Assembly: GCA_003427395.1 (NCBI GenBank)
Contig: BFEA01000034.1
Location: 3,351,655 to 3,403,774 of the forward strand
DNA length: 52,120 nucleotides
From: Chara braunii
Taxonomy: Eukaryota; Streptophyta; Charophyceae; Charales; Characeae
Reading direction: 5' to 3'
This document shows positions 1 through 10,203 of this stretch, one piece after another; within the stretch, counting starts at the first letter, position 1; every line of letters begins with the position of its first letter. Under the pieces are notes generated by a model that searched no databases, was not told the DNA's origin, and worked only from the letters and a program-made list of their open reading frames with translations. Made by a program: the position numbers and the translations under genes.

Positions 1-25
1 GAGAGAATCTGGGGTCTTTTAAAAC

Positions 26-102
<77 letters not shown>
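26..102. repeat. (AC)n microsatellite
   Basis: An uninterrupted dinucleotide run of about 38 units. It starts close to the window edge, so its left context cannot be judged. Confidence 0.97.
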
Positions 103-105
<3 letters not shown>

Positions 106-1204
106 CATCTTGTGATGCAATGCATCCGTTCGCCATCCTTGACGTTCTGGCATTGCCGACATTGTTCACCTGTGTGGGCCATTCCAGTTCTCTTCTTTTG
201 AGCAGTGTCTTTCAATTGTGGGCCGGCTGTGTCATTGTCGTGGTCGCGATCTTCTCCTCATTTGTTATTGTGGTTGGAAATTAGTCCCAACTGGTCACCT
301 CGTTGGCTCGATCCTAATCGGTCGAATCAGTCCCGAGTTTCATCTGTTCCCATCGTTGTCAGAAAGTCGTGGTCCTTCGCTTCTCTAGACGGTAGATGGA
401 ACACTGAGAACTTGAGGACATTGGATGGTAGATGGCGCACAGAAGCTGATGATCATGATAAGGATGTTGGATAGAAGAGAGAACGAGGTCAGAAAGGCAG
501 AGTTATGGGTCCCTGTTCTTCTCTTCTTTCAGTCTTCAGATTGTGCAAGCTGTACTTTTGTGAGCATCATGGTTCGTTTCATGAACTTTCATCCCTGTAA
601 GACATGCTCACTGACTCGCGAATGGATTCATTCCAGTCTCTTCTCCGGAGGGCTCAAGTCCCGCATGATTTTTGCACACCCGCACCAAGTGCGTCAGGGA
701 AAGAGAGGTTTCACAGTCAGCCCGAGTAAAAAGCTCACAGGCCTCTGATCAGCTCTTACACGTGTTAGGGGGAGTTTATATGGGCGAGAATATGTGGCCC
801 CTTTGTGGGCCCCGAACTCCAGCTCACATTTTCTTTGTGCTATTTTCACTTCGAGGTCATGTGATCATGGTTGATTGAGGCCCTCTCAAGTTGGCTGTGC
901 ATATCCAGTGCTGCCTGAGACTTGGAGCCCGCGATGGTGCAGTGGTCATGACAGCAACTGCAGAAGCCTGCTGGACCTCTGTGTATGCGAGTCAAAAAAA
1001 GAAAAAAAAAGGAAACGTAAAAAAAAATTAAAAAGCAACATTTGCTGGTTATAGTGTGTTGACGCTTGAGTCTTTTGACGCGACCTTGTCAGTGTTTTGA
1101 GAACTTTTGATTGAATAACTGAACAGTGATCAGCTGCCGCTGTGAAAACTGACATGAGCAAAAAAGCCGCCAAGTTGCGCCGATATGCCAACCCCCCTTG
1201 CCCA
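103..1204. other. Non-coding stretch, no gene recognised
   Basis: Only short overlapping open frames occur here, and none resembles a family I know. An A/G-rich patch at about 995-1040 could be an eroded retroposon tail. A tRNA A-box-like word (TGGTGCAGTGG) lies near 934-944, but no matching B box follows at the right distance. Confidence 0.5.
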
Positions 1205-1275
1205 GCCCGTATGGCTGAGTGGAACACATGTAACTGTTTGATGAACAGATCAGGCGTTTGAATCTTGGTGGCATC
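1205..1275 (+). repeat. tRNA-like relic (SINE head or decayed tRNA)
   Basis: The sequence has an A-box-like TATGGCTGAGTGG (1210-1222), a possible anticodon arm CTGTT...AACAG (1234-1248), and a B-box-like GTTTGAATCTT (1256-1266), spaced roughly as in a tRNA. With a 7-base loop the anticodon would read GAT. Acceptor and T stems pair poorly, so a functional tRNA is unlikely. A degraded tRNA-derived SINE head fits better. Confidence 0.4.
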
Positions 1276-2149
1276 AGATGGATTTGGTGTGTGAGGGTCT
1301 TCCCTATAGCATTGCAAGCCCCCTTCAGTTGTCCCATGATTTCTATTCATATCTTCTCTGCAGTCCATCACGTTAAAATAAATAAATAAACATAGTCAGC
1401 TCTGACCCCACAAACGAGCTCAGAGTAAGAGGCGAATAGCTTATTATGGCTACCAGCCTACCAAAAAGAAAAAAAAGAAGAGAAGACAAGGAAGGTTGGG
1501 GGGGTGGGCATGTGGTTCATGCCCTAGGTTCAAAGGTCCCATTAAAACAGGGTTGGGTGAGACCCATGAGAAGATAGTTTACAGCTACGTGAATGAAGGA
1601 ATGGAATGAAGTGAACACTGACTGTGAAGAGTGACTTCAAACTGCAGAAGTTTATGATGATGGCAGGTAGGGTTCTTAGGCGCATGTGCCACCTTCGCTA
1701 TGTTCATGCTTGGAAAGCCTGCACCTGGTCAGTGGTAAGTAGCAGGCAGGTCTGTGCTTTGGTAGCATGAAAACAGCACCGGTGGGGCCTGCCCCTATCA
1801 TTGAACGGGTGGGGTAACTAACATCTTCTGCGATCAGAACGCTCGGTCATTTTAGCAGCATTTGGGGAAACTTTCCGTCAGACGGTAGCTGAAGACATCT
1901 TGATCAATCCAACTGGGAGCAAGCACAGTTGGATGACATGCCTTACGTCCTCCCGCCCGCACTCTACTAGCCCACTTTGATGTGTATCTGGACTGTCCCA
2001 TGACCTAGATACATCACGGCTGACCGAGTCTTTTGAATATACCGGGACAATCATAGGCACCAGATGCATTTTGAATACTGTGCAGCAGAGCAAGGCCCTT
2101 TGTTCCAAGAAATGGAAGGCATCCATCACGAGTGGTCAGGCTTTGCAAG
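1276..2149. other. Non-coding stretch, no gene recognised
   Basis: A/T-rich patches and short unrelated open frames only. I see no domain, tRNA, or repeat shared with the rest of the window until the LTR-type block begins near 2150. Confidence 0.45.
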
Positions 2150-2470
2150 GGGCGTCGTTGCTGCGACTTGGAAGGGTGGTGACGGCCCCTTGGGCAGAGG
2201 TAAGTTGTTCGTCGCACGACCTCTTATCTTGTCATAGAGGTTCGCGAGAGGTCCGGCTGGCGAACTCGGTCAAAGCGGCTTAAAGCTCCCTTGCAAAAAA
2301 GTCCTGCAAAATCCTGCGTGACGCGGTCGGGAGGGTCCCCCTGCCAGACCGATACGCTCGATGGGTGGCGCCATTGCCGGGGATCTCGGCTGCTTGTCGG
2401 GGTCCTTAGAGAACGAACCCAAGTTAAAGGCAGGGTGATGATCTAGGTAGAACGACAAGTTTTTATTATT
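2150..2470 (+). repeat. LTR-associated conserved block, copy 1
   Basis: This stretch aligns by eye with seven other places in the window (see 9985, 10204, 17862, 32190, 44600, 45000 and 50100). Shared words include a TGACGCGGTCGGGAGGGTCC-like segment and GGGGATCTCGGCTGCTTG followed by GGGTCCTTAGAGAACGA. Its second half closely matches 17862-18010, just upstream of the gag of element B, so it is probably the 3' part of an LTR. No LTR start is recognisable to its left, so this copy is truncated or decayed. Confidence 0.65.
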
Positions 2471-4278
2471 CGATCAAATTGATGAGTTAAGGTAAGAGTG
2501 AGTAATTAAAATATTGTATTAGAAGTAGTTGAGCTTCGATTGTATGAATCACTGTTATTTGATGATGTGAGGATGTTTCAAGAATGAGAAGCGTCTCATT
2601 TATGCACTTGCGTACCTTAGCGCGTACAACGGTAGCTTCAACTAGCACCCATTTGTTTTATATATTTTAGGTGATTAGACCACGCTTTGTATGTCTGATG
2701 CCGCTAAGGTTGGGTGAAGTGGCATGAACATTGCTAAGCACGTTCATTGTTGAAGTCATCCCTATAAGTACCTAGTATGGCTGCGGGAGCCATATAGGTT
2801 GTCATGGTACGCATGCGCTAGTATGTAGTTTCGAACGAGTGAGAGAGCCTCTTCCTTGCCAAGAGTTGGAATCATAGACATCTGCATAATTGTTATGTTG
2901 GAGGTTTTCAGGACCTCGAAGAGAGATAGGCTAAGTGGGTAAGCAATTGGATAAGTATGGATAGGGTTTTTTGGTTCTGGGGCTTAATTCATAGGCAAAA
3001 TTGTTCGGTCATGGATAAGTTAAAATTTGTCCCATGTTAGTTGACGTGAATAGGTTGAGCGTATAGCATGGTGGACAAATGCAGTGAGTGTTGTGTTAGG
3101 ACCTCAATGAAGGAGGCTACGAGTGGTAGTAGAAGTGAAGAATGTGTATGGTGCCTTCTTTGCAAAAATTGTTTTCGATCTCGAGTATAGTCAGCATAAT
3201 AGCAAAGAGACTGACCTTGAACCTTCTTATTCATGTTCAATTTGGTGGAGAGATTCGAATAGTGTGAGGTCTTCGCTTAATCCCTTTCAGTTTAAGACCA
3301 CCCACTTTAATCTGTACAGCTGGAGCCAAGCGTTTGAGTTTACCTTCTTGAGGTTATCTATTGGAGTTTTTCAGTTTAGATCCATCCATTTGCATCAAGG
3401 TCGTTTGAAGTTAAAGTGTACTTAATACTACTCATGCGAGATTATATACTTAATATTATTTTACCTTATGGTTATTCATTCATTATTATTTATTTGAGTT
3501 TATTTATTTAAAAATATCCCGATGGGTCCATCTGTATGAACTGCTTAGTTTCATTTGTCTGCCTATATCTATTTTATTAGAGTTTATACGTCGAGATTGC
3601 TCTTCAAAAAGGGGGCAGAGATGTTGCGCAGAATCCAAATCCGATGTGGATTCAAGTAAATGAAGTAACCAACTTTTTGAAAAATTGAAAAATTTCGGTA
3701 AATTGTCAATGTGTGGAGTTTCCCCTATGGGAAGTTGCAATCCTAAGTTATTATGTCCTTAAAAGATGGATTCTAGGAAGTTATAATCTCGTCTTGTAGA
3801 TAGTAGTGAAACCCACGTCAGAACTATGTTCCCAGTCCATAGTAGGGTATATTGTTTAACCCTTCGTGGTAGAATGACTACATTACTACGTAATAGGAGG
3901 AAAGTTTATGAACCTTGTCAAACCGCGGTCTATGAACGAAGAATCTATTGCATGCGACAAAGAGATAGGAGGTGATTCCCCAAGCCTTTTATGTCAAGTA
4001 GGTTTACCAACACGGGACGGGACGGAACATCACATCCTGAAGTGTGTATGGCGAGGTTGTTTACTTTATCAACAAGGAGTTTGCAAGGATCAAATGTTGG
4101 AATCGGAGGAAAAAACAGTGAGACTCGATCCTCGAGCGGGCTCGAGAACTTAAGATATTATCCATTTTGAAAAGGATAAGGCTGCCCCTCGGTACAATAT
4201 ACTTTTGCCAAGTCAGCGAGCAGAATGTAGCGGCTCCCTCGGTCAGAGTTGGCTACAAAACGAGGTTTCTAAAATCGG
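2471..4278. other. Non-coding stretch, possible decayed element leader
   Basis: The part at about 2690-2810 shows weak similarity to 18180-18310, the leader between an LTR block and gag in element B. It may be the remains of a related element that lost its coding region. I found no reading frame with a recognisable domain. An 81-codon frame at 3908-4153 has no family resemblance I can name. Confidence 0.4.
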
Positions 4279-4320
4279 TGTTGGTGTGAGTACCCTTACA
4301 AGGGTATTCGCGCGTATTTT
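4279..4320 (+). repeat. LTR 5'-terminus-like sequence
   Basis: The sequence begins TGTTGG and reaches the near-palindrome TACCCTTACAAGGGTA about a dozen bases in. The same arrangement occurs at 24873 (+), and in reverse at 17837 and 50629. This suggests a common LTR 5' end. Which internal region this copy belonged to is unclear. Confidence 0.5.
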
Positions 4321-5015
4321 TGCACTTCACACCAGTTGCACATGTGATGGTACTTGAGGCATTCACTCGCATGAGTCGCATCAGTATTGTGATCGATTCC
4401 TTATTGTCGGAATGACGGGCGTATACGAGATTAGAGAAGAGAGTGTGTGCACGCGCAAGTTTAAAGGCGCGGGTGATTCGTTATCGTGTGCAGAGGGTCT
4501 GTTTTCGTGATTGTAGAGTTTTAAATTTTAGTTAAAAGATTGAGATTAAAATTTAATTTTAGTTTAATCGTATGTGCACGCAGGTCATGGGAAGAGCCTC
4601 GGCGTCTGCGCGGTCAGGGTGCCAGTTGTGACGGTCGGGAACCCAACCGGTAGGCCAAGACGTGGCCTTGGGGCACTTCGATGAGACTATGTAGTGTGCG
4701 AAACCTATTTAAATGGGTTTTCGTTAGTGCTAGTACCAACCTTGGGCGTAGCATTATAGGTTACGGTATCGGACTTTTATGCAATATATGCAGGGATAGG
4801 AGCTACTAATCGACGACAAAGGAGCGAAGAGGCATTATGAAGGAAACTAAGGGGTTGAGGGTCTGGCGGGACTATTCCTCTCAGTTTGTTGCCAACCAGA
4901 GCAGCAGAACCGGTAGGTGGGACCGAGGGGGTGTCGGCGGTCCCCTCTGTTCCCCAATCTCTACGTGCTTTTGTTTTTTATTTTATTTTTTACTTTATTA
5001 TTATTTAGTTATTTC

Positions 5016-5372
5016 ATGTGTAGCATCGTGTTTGGGTTCAGTAACCGAGCCCAAACGGTCGCGACCGAACGCGAACGAGCGCCAAAACCCTCCGAACGTG
5101 AACATACAAATATTATTAAAAAAAAAAAAAAAACTTATCAGAAAAGTCTGGAAAAAATATATTTTATGTAAAATAATAATACAAACAACTTTTGCCTGGG
5201 AGGTATGCTCAAATTCGTAACCAAACTCTAGTTAAAAATCCCAAACCAAAAAAATATATATATATTTTTTCTTAATATATTCGGCCGAACACGTTCGGGA
5301 GGCGTTCGTCCAAACATCCCAACATGTTCGGACGTTCGGAAAAGCTCCAAACATGTTCGGTATGCTACACAT
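5016..5372. mobile_element. hAT-like MITE inserted in A1
   Basis: This 357-bp insertion has exact 11-bp terminal inverted repeats (ATGTGTAGCAT at 5016-5026, ATGCTACACAT at 5362-5372). It is flanked by a near-identical 8-bp duplication, GTTATTTC (5008-5015) and GTTATTTT (5373-5380). The paralogous site in A2 near 38748-38765 has a single GTTATTTC and no insertion, so the empty site is visible. An 8-bp duplication is typical of hAT transposons. There is no coding capacity. The inside carries repeated CGAAC/GTTCG words and a poly(A) stretch at about 5118-5133. A core around 5163-5212 resembles cores in the insertions at 11983 and 42757. Confidence 0.8.
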
Positions 5373-5442
5373 GTTATTTTTTGTTATATTTCGTTTCAGA
5401 AACTGGTTTCAATGTCGATATCGAGATTGGGTCTGATTTCGG

Positions 5443-5504
5443 GGGGCCTAGCTCAGTTCGTACACGTTTGGGCTGCTGAAATACGGACCCAAGTTCAAAT
5501 TCAG
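5443..5504 (+). repeat. tRNA-like module of the tRNA/U6 unit (A1)
   Basis: The A box TAGCTCAGTTCG (5449-5460) matches the consensus except near its end. The B-box-like GTTCAAATTC is at 5493-5502, with about 32 bases between, as in a tRNA. The anticodon-arm region reads CTGCTGAAATAC. Stems pair imperfectly, so this is tRNA-derived rather than a working tRNA. The same module occurs at 38820 directly before a second U6-like sequence. Confidence 0.65.
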
Positions 5505-5590
5505 ATGCTTCCAGATGAAGAGAATAGGATCGTCCTGAATTGTCTGGGGACCGGCCAGTCCGACGAGCGATATTTCAGGCCGGTGACCTG

Positions 5591-5688
5591 GTCCTTCGGG
5601 GTATTCGTCAAAATTGGAAAGATACAGAGAAGATAAGCATGGCCCCTGCGCAAGAATCGCGCACATAAATCGATCGAGAGTTATTTTT
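5591..5688 (+). pseudogene. U6 snRNA-like sequence (A1)
   Basis: U6 is the spliceosomal RNA that helps form the catalytic core and is made by RNA polymerase III. This copy starts GTCCTTCGGGG and keeps the ACAGAGA box (5624-5630), the AGC triad (5636-5638), a GGCCCCTGCGCAAG internal stem-loop side, and a T-run end (about 5683-5688). It departs from ordinary U6 downstream of the stem-loop: bases normally found in the GGATGACACGC part are missing or changed, and A2 shares the change. It is therefore a U6-derived repeat rather than a standard U6 gene. It lies 88 bases after the tRNA-like B box, and I see no normal plant U6 promoter arrangement. Confidence 0.8.
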
Positions 5689-6170
5689 GTGGTTTTTGTA
5701 GATGCCAGGGACGTGAACGCAGTGGGACTGCATGGCGAGGAAGTTGACGTTAATGGAAAGAGACTGAAAGGTAGTGATGAGGCGGAAGAAGGAGACAGAA
5801 GAGAGGTGTAATCGTGCATTCCCTAACGGGTTTGGACGAGGTAGGGAGCGAAATTGAGGAGGCTGAAACAACAAGTGTACAGTGACATGCGGAGCGACGG
5901 TGATGAGTTGGAGAGGGAGAAAGAGAGCGGAAGCGTGCGAAGCAAAACGTGCGTAAACACGCAACGGAGAAAAACGGGAGACAAGGGAAGTTGGAGCACT
6001 CTTCGGGCGGTTGTATCTGATTATGGCCAAATAATGGTTCTCCCTGACCCCTCGATAGCAGCACACAACCTCGGGTGCATGTACCTGTTCGTGTTATACG
6101 CGAACACTCATTTTGCATTGTGCAACTATTTAGCGGGTGCAACGGGGAGTATCAACAGGCGAGATGGAGA

Positions 6171-6171
<1 letters not shown>

Positions 6172-6218
<47 letters not shown>
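6172..6218. repeat. (GA)n microsatellite
   Basis: A dinucleotide run in A1. The same position in A2 (39164-39200) is a shorter, interrupted GA tract, so the run expanded after the copies diverged. Confidence 0.95.
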
Positions 6219-6221
<3 letters not shown>

Positions 6222-7084
6222 CTTAATCAATATGTAATGATGCAGGTGGACCGGAGATCGAGCCGCGGTGTTAAAACCCCACGCTAACTTGGGCGTGGAG
6301 GTTACCGACATATCTACCTAGTCAAGATCACAGAGTTCTTGTGTTCACGCTTGTTGTGTGCGTAGTTGTTAGTTAGAACTTGTTGTTATCGTTTTTTTTA
6401 GCGACATTTCGAATAGAGCACAGGGGCGTGCTCTATTTAGACACAGGCCTTTCTGGGCAGTATAGCTGCGTTCTGGTCAGTGGTTGGAACACGGTGGCTT
6501 AAGGGAGTGTTCGAACTCTTCCAGAAGGTCACCGTAGCAATTGGGGTTGTCAGAGGGCTGTTTTATTCTGCACCTTGGTTGTGATTTCACTATCTTCGCA
6601 GTGATTTGGTTGCCATTGCGGGGCTCTCAGGCATGTGAAGGTACAAAGGCTCTCTTATGCGAGTTGACCCCCTCTTGTATCTCGAGAGTATGAAAGTTTT
6701 TCTTTATCCTTTTTATTATGAGTCTAATCTGTTGTTCGGAGAGGAAGGCGGCAGGTGGGATCCCAACGCACGAGACCACAGTTAGACCTTGTGGAAGGGT
6801 GACCCACCGAGTGCGGGAACTCTGCTGGAACTTAGGGGGTTTGGAGGTAGGGAGTAGACATGTATACCTTCTCTGCCCTGTGTGAATTCTCTAAGCCCTT
6901 ATTAATATACATCTCTATGTTGACTGCTATGTATGTGTATGTCCCTATGAACTTTGATTCCTTCATAACCTAAGTCATATTAAGTGAAGAGAATGTGTGG
7001 TTGATTTCCACGTATTCTTATTGCATGAAACTCAGACAAAAATGAATTAACTGAGGTAAGATGGGAGAAAGGCAGTTTTGCTTG
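6219..7084 (+). other. Non-coding part of A1 shared with A2 and A3
   Basis: Segments around 6320-6480 and 6725-6860 match A2 (40525-40680 and 40940-41075). The latter also matches A3 in reverse (13570-13690). No reading frame persists between the copies, which argues against a protein here. Confidence 0.55.
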
Positions 7085-7970
7085 TTGATTGGGTCCTTGA
7101 GGGGCAGACAATGTGACTTCGGTTTGGCCTGACCACTTTGTTTATTTTGTTTTCTCTACAGCTAGACAATGTGGTTTCGGTCAGGTCTGATTGTTGTAGT
7201 ATTTGTTGGTTCCTCATCAATAACAGTCAGGCAATGTGGCTTTTGTTAGGTTTGGTTGTTGTATTGTCTTGTTTTCTTGATAATGATACAACGTGGTTTG
7301 AGTCAGGTTTGATTGTCGTACCTATGCAAGTTGTTATCCGTACAGCTAGGGGATGTGGCTTAAGTTTATCCTGACTATGATATGTTGTTGTCTTCCTTAC
7401 TTCAGACGGACAATGTGGTCTGATTCAAGTTTGGTTGTTTTTCTTATGATGATTAGTCTGATTGAAAAAGTTTAAGAGTTGGGTAATATGACTTCCGTCA
7501 TATCTAATTACTTATTTTTTATAAGGGAGATTTGGACTAATGACTAAGCAATAAGGCTTCGGTTTGACTTAGTCTACGGTCGCACACATAAAATAAGAGT
7601 TTGAAAATATGATTTCTATATAAATATATATTATAATTTTATTATTAAACAAAGTTAATCAAACAATGAGGCTTCGATTTGGTTTGACTATATCTTATCA
7701 GAAAAAGGAAGAAAATACTTACTTAAGAATATAATGAGTGTAACATAGAAAGACTGAGTAATGTGGCTTCGGGTTGGCTCATCTTTAGTTTTCATAAGAT
7801 TAAAAGTTCAGAAATATATTATAATTAGATATTGAACACTTGCCAAGGTTACACAATGTCGCTTCGGTTTCGTCTAGTTTACTGTCTAATGGAGAGAAAA
7901 GTAGTTATGCTCTTTATTTGTGTATATAAAGGCAAGAGTTAAGCAATGTGACTTCGGTCTGACTTAACCT
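7085..7970 (+). repeat. Array of conserved-loop, variable-stem hairpins (A1)
   Basis: About ten modules recur every 60-110 bases. Each has a loop close to CAATGTGGCTTCGGTTTG between two complementary arms whose sequence differs from module to module. Clear examples are GACTAAG/CTTAGTC (7542-7548 and 7568-7574), GTTAAG/CTTAAC (7938-7943 and 7963-7968) and TCAAAC/GTTTGA (7659-7664 and 7682-7687). Inside the loop, GAC-TTCG-GTC or TGGC-TTCG-GTCA can form a short inner stem with a UUCG tetraloop. Changing stems around a fixed loop suggest selection on an RNA or single-strand structure. Function unknown. Confidence 0.7.
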
Positions 7971-9984
7971 TTATTATGCCATATGTAAGCAAGGGTATTG
8001 GGGTTTATCCAACCAAAAGACAGTAAATTATTTATGTCAAGAATAACTTGGGTTTTTGGTGAGAGTATTTACCCATTGTGGTATGGATGTGCATGTGGTT
8101 GAATAGGGGCTCTGCTTGTTTTGAGTCTTAAGCTTTAATAGGTAGTTGCTTTAGATGTTTGCCACGTGCTGGAGCTATAGGAGTTAGTTCAATTTTTGCA
8201 TTTTTTGAGTTTATATAGGTAGTTTCTCGTACTTGACTTTATATAAATTTTTGGAAGACATTTTTGCTAATGGAAGTGTTGCTCAAACTTAAACAATCCA
8301 AATGCTTAGTAAAAATTTGGGAAGCCTACCTTTGTAGGCGAGGTTCTGCCCAAAGTTTTATTAAATCAGAAAGTTAGATAAAGTTCGACCGTGTGAAGCT
8401 AGAACTATTTTCAGACTTTGTATTTGACTTTGTACAAATTTTGGAAAGACACCTATCTAGAGGGAGTGTTGCCAAAATTTTTACAAATCTAAGAAATTAA
8501 TTAAATTGTTTTGATAAAATTCAAGTTTTATTTCGAGTTCGTATCTAGCGTAGTATGAATCTGAGAATCCTACTTCTCTAAAGGAGATGATGCAAATTTT
8601 TTTATTAAATCAGGGAGTTGGACAAAATTTGACTCTGAAAAGTCGAAGATGAGTTTGAATATTTTAAAACTTTGAAGGTTTGGCAGTCTGTCCTTGCTTA
8701 GGTAAAACAACGTTGAAAATTTTGATATTCTTAAACATATATGAGAGATAAGGTAGAAATGTAGGAGTATTTCATACTCACTCAAGCATAGCTTGGGCAT
8801 TGGTCTATGTTGAGTTGCACGTCATTTTTCATTTAGATTATTTTGTGATTTAATTAGCTTCAAGTTGATTTTACGAGGATCATCTTCTATTGTCATTTGA
8901 TAAGAGATCGGTTTTCAGCTCAACGGAAACTCATTCTTGCTACTCAATATAAGACCTTAACCATTGAGATTTTTTTTATTTTTTTTTTATAAATTAAATG
9001 GTCATTTAAAAAGAAACTGGGTGTGTATTTTTTGAAGATTCGACTAAGGTTGGAGCTTGTGTGAATAAGGTAAAAGGTGTGAGTGCAGAGAGTGGTTGAA
9101 ATTGACCCTGTGTAGAGTATGGTATGTTGATTGAATCTTTGGTGTGATTGCACGTATATTTTTATAAGTCGGAGTGTGAATTTCACTTCGCCTGCGATCA
9201 TGTGAATATTTTGAAGAAAGTCATACTATGATTATGAGAGTGATCGCCTCATGTTTTATGACGAAGTTATATTTATATTTTTGCGTATACGGAAAGTCTA
9301 CTTTGATCGTACATAAGGATCAAGTAGATTTGTGTCGAGAGAAAAGAGGGGTCCCTTTTTACTTTTGTTTTTCTTATATTTTTATAGTTGAATGTTGAGG
9401 ACCGTGGCAACTATCAAAGTCAAACCCCTTTACCTGTTTTCAGGCCTCCGAAGATGGAGCCTCACTTTCAGTATCAAAGGTGTTTGATCGCCACTAAGGG
9501 GCGAAGCCCGCCTACCCCTCCTCTTCGTAATGTGCAGAAGAGGGTAGGTCTCACAATCGTACTTGTAATTGTTTGGTGTCAAAAGACCAACCTTACAAGA
9601 CGAGTGTCAATCGACACTTGAGTGTCGAATGCGACCCTTAAAATTATTGAGGACCACTTGGTTGTGGGTACTAACATAGTACTTCATCAACTTGACCGTT
9701 TGCGTATACATGCATGGCTGGTCGATATGATAAAATTTATGTCGTCATAATATTTATTCAAGAGTCTTGCGCGCGACATCCATCTGATTATGTTGTTGAA
9801 AGGTACGAGTCAGATATGGAAAAGGGACGAGGCGCAATTTACGTATGAAGTGTGATTTTATTTTCGTGAGATGTATAGCGTTGTTAAATTTTATTATTCT
9901 AGTCGACCGGAGTAGGATCGCATTCGAGAAATGAGCGCCCCTGGCGATGATTCGCGCACGGGTCCGATTCTGACGTTAACCGTG
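7971..9984 (+). other. A/T-rich non-coding part of A1
   Basis: Matches A2 42206-44599 in order, including the GATAGGTAGTTG...CCACGTGCT stretch near 8140-8172. Part also matches A3 in reverse near 12470-12510. No frame is conserved between copies, and I see no recognisable gene. Confidence 0.6.
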
Positions 9985-10203
9985 CGTACCCCCTATGCTA
10001 CATCGAACGAGAAACGCCCATGGTCGGACCACTTATGCGATTGCATAAGAAAAACCTTCGCATGTGGTTCGGTAGCTCGACGGGGATACGCCCACTTAAG
10101 GGATGGTGACAAGTCCCACGGGTGGAAGAAAGTTATACCTTGCGTGACCCTATCCTATCGTAGGGGTTGGCAAGAGGTATGGTTGGTGCACTCGGTCGGA
10201 ATG
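9985..10203 (+). repeat. LTR-associated block, copy 2 (A1 right end)
   Basis: Contains the recurring words CGTACCCCCTATGCTACA, TTCGGTAGCTCG, CACTTAAGGGATGGTGAC and a CACTCGGTCGGAA-type end, as in the copies at 32190 and 44600. The next bases belong to the inverted copy, so this block is cut short at the palindrome junction. Confidence 0.7.

Larger units (their letters stand above)
4676..10203 (+). mobile_element. Repeat A, copy A1 (5.5 kb, unclassified)
   Basis: A1 aligns in order with A2 (38415-44900). Shared landmarks are the GATGAGACTATG opening, a tRNA-like plus U6-like unit, a block around 6725-6860, a hairpin array at 7085-7970, an A/T-rich tract, and an LTR-type block at the right end. 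No protein-coding sequence was recognised, so if it is a transposon it is non-autonomous. A1 lacks about 1.2 kb present in A2 (39290-40520) and has its own insertion at 5016-5372. At its right end it runs into the inverted copy A3. The outer ends of the repeat are not firmly defined. Confidence 0.7.

Noticed and set aside
5591-5688. Functional U6 gene
   Set aside because: Part of the sequence after the internal stem-loop is changed in the same way in both copies, and no standard upstream U6 promoter elements are visible.
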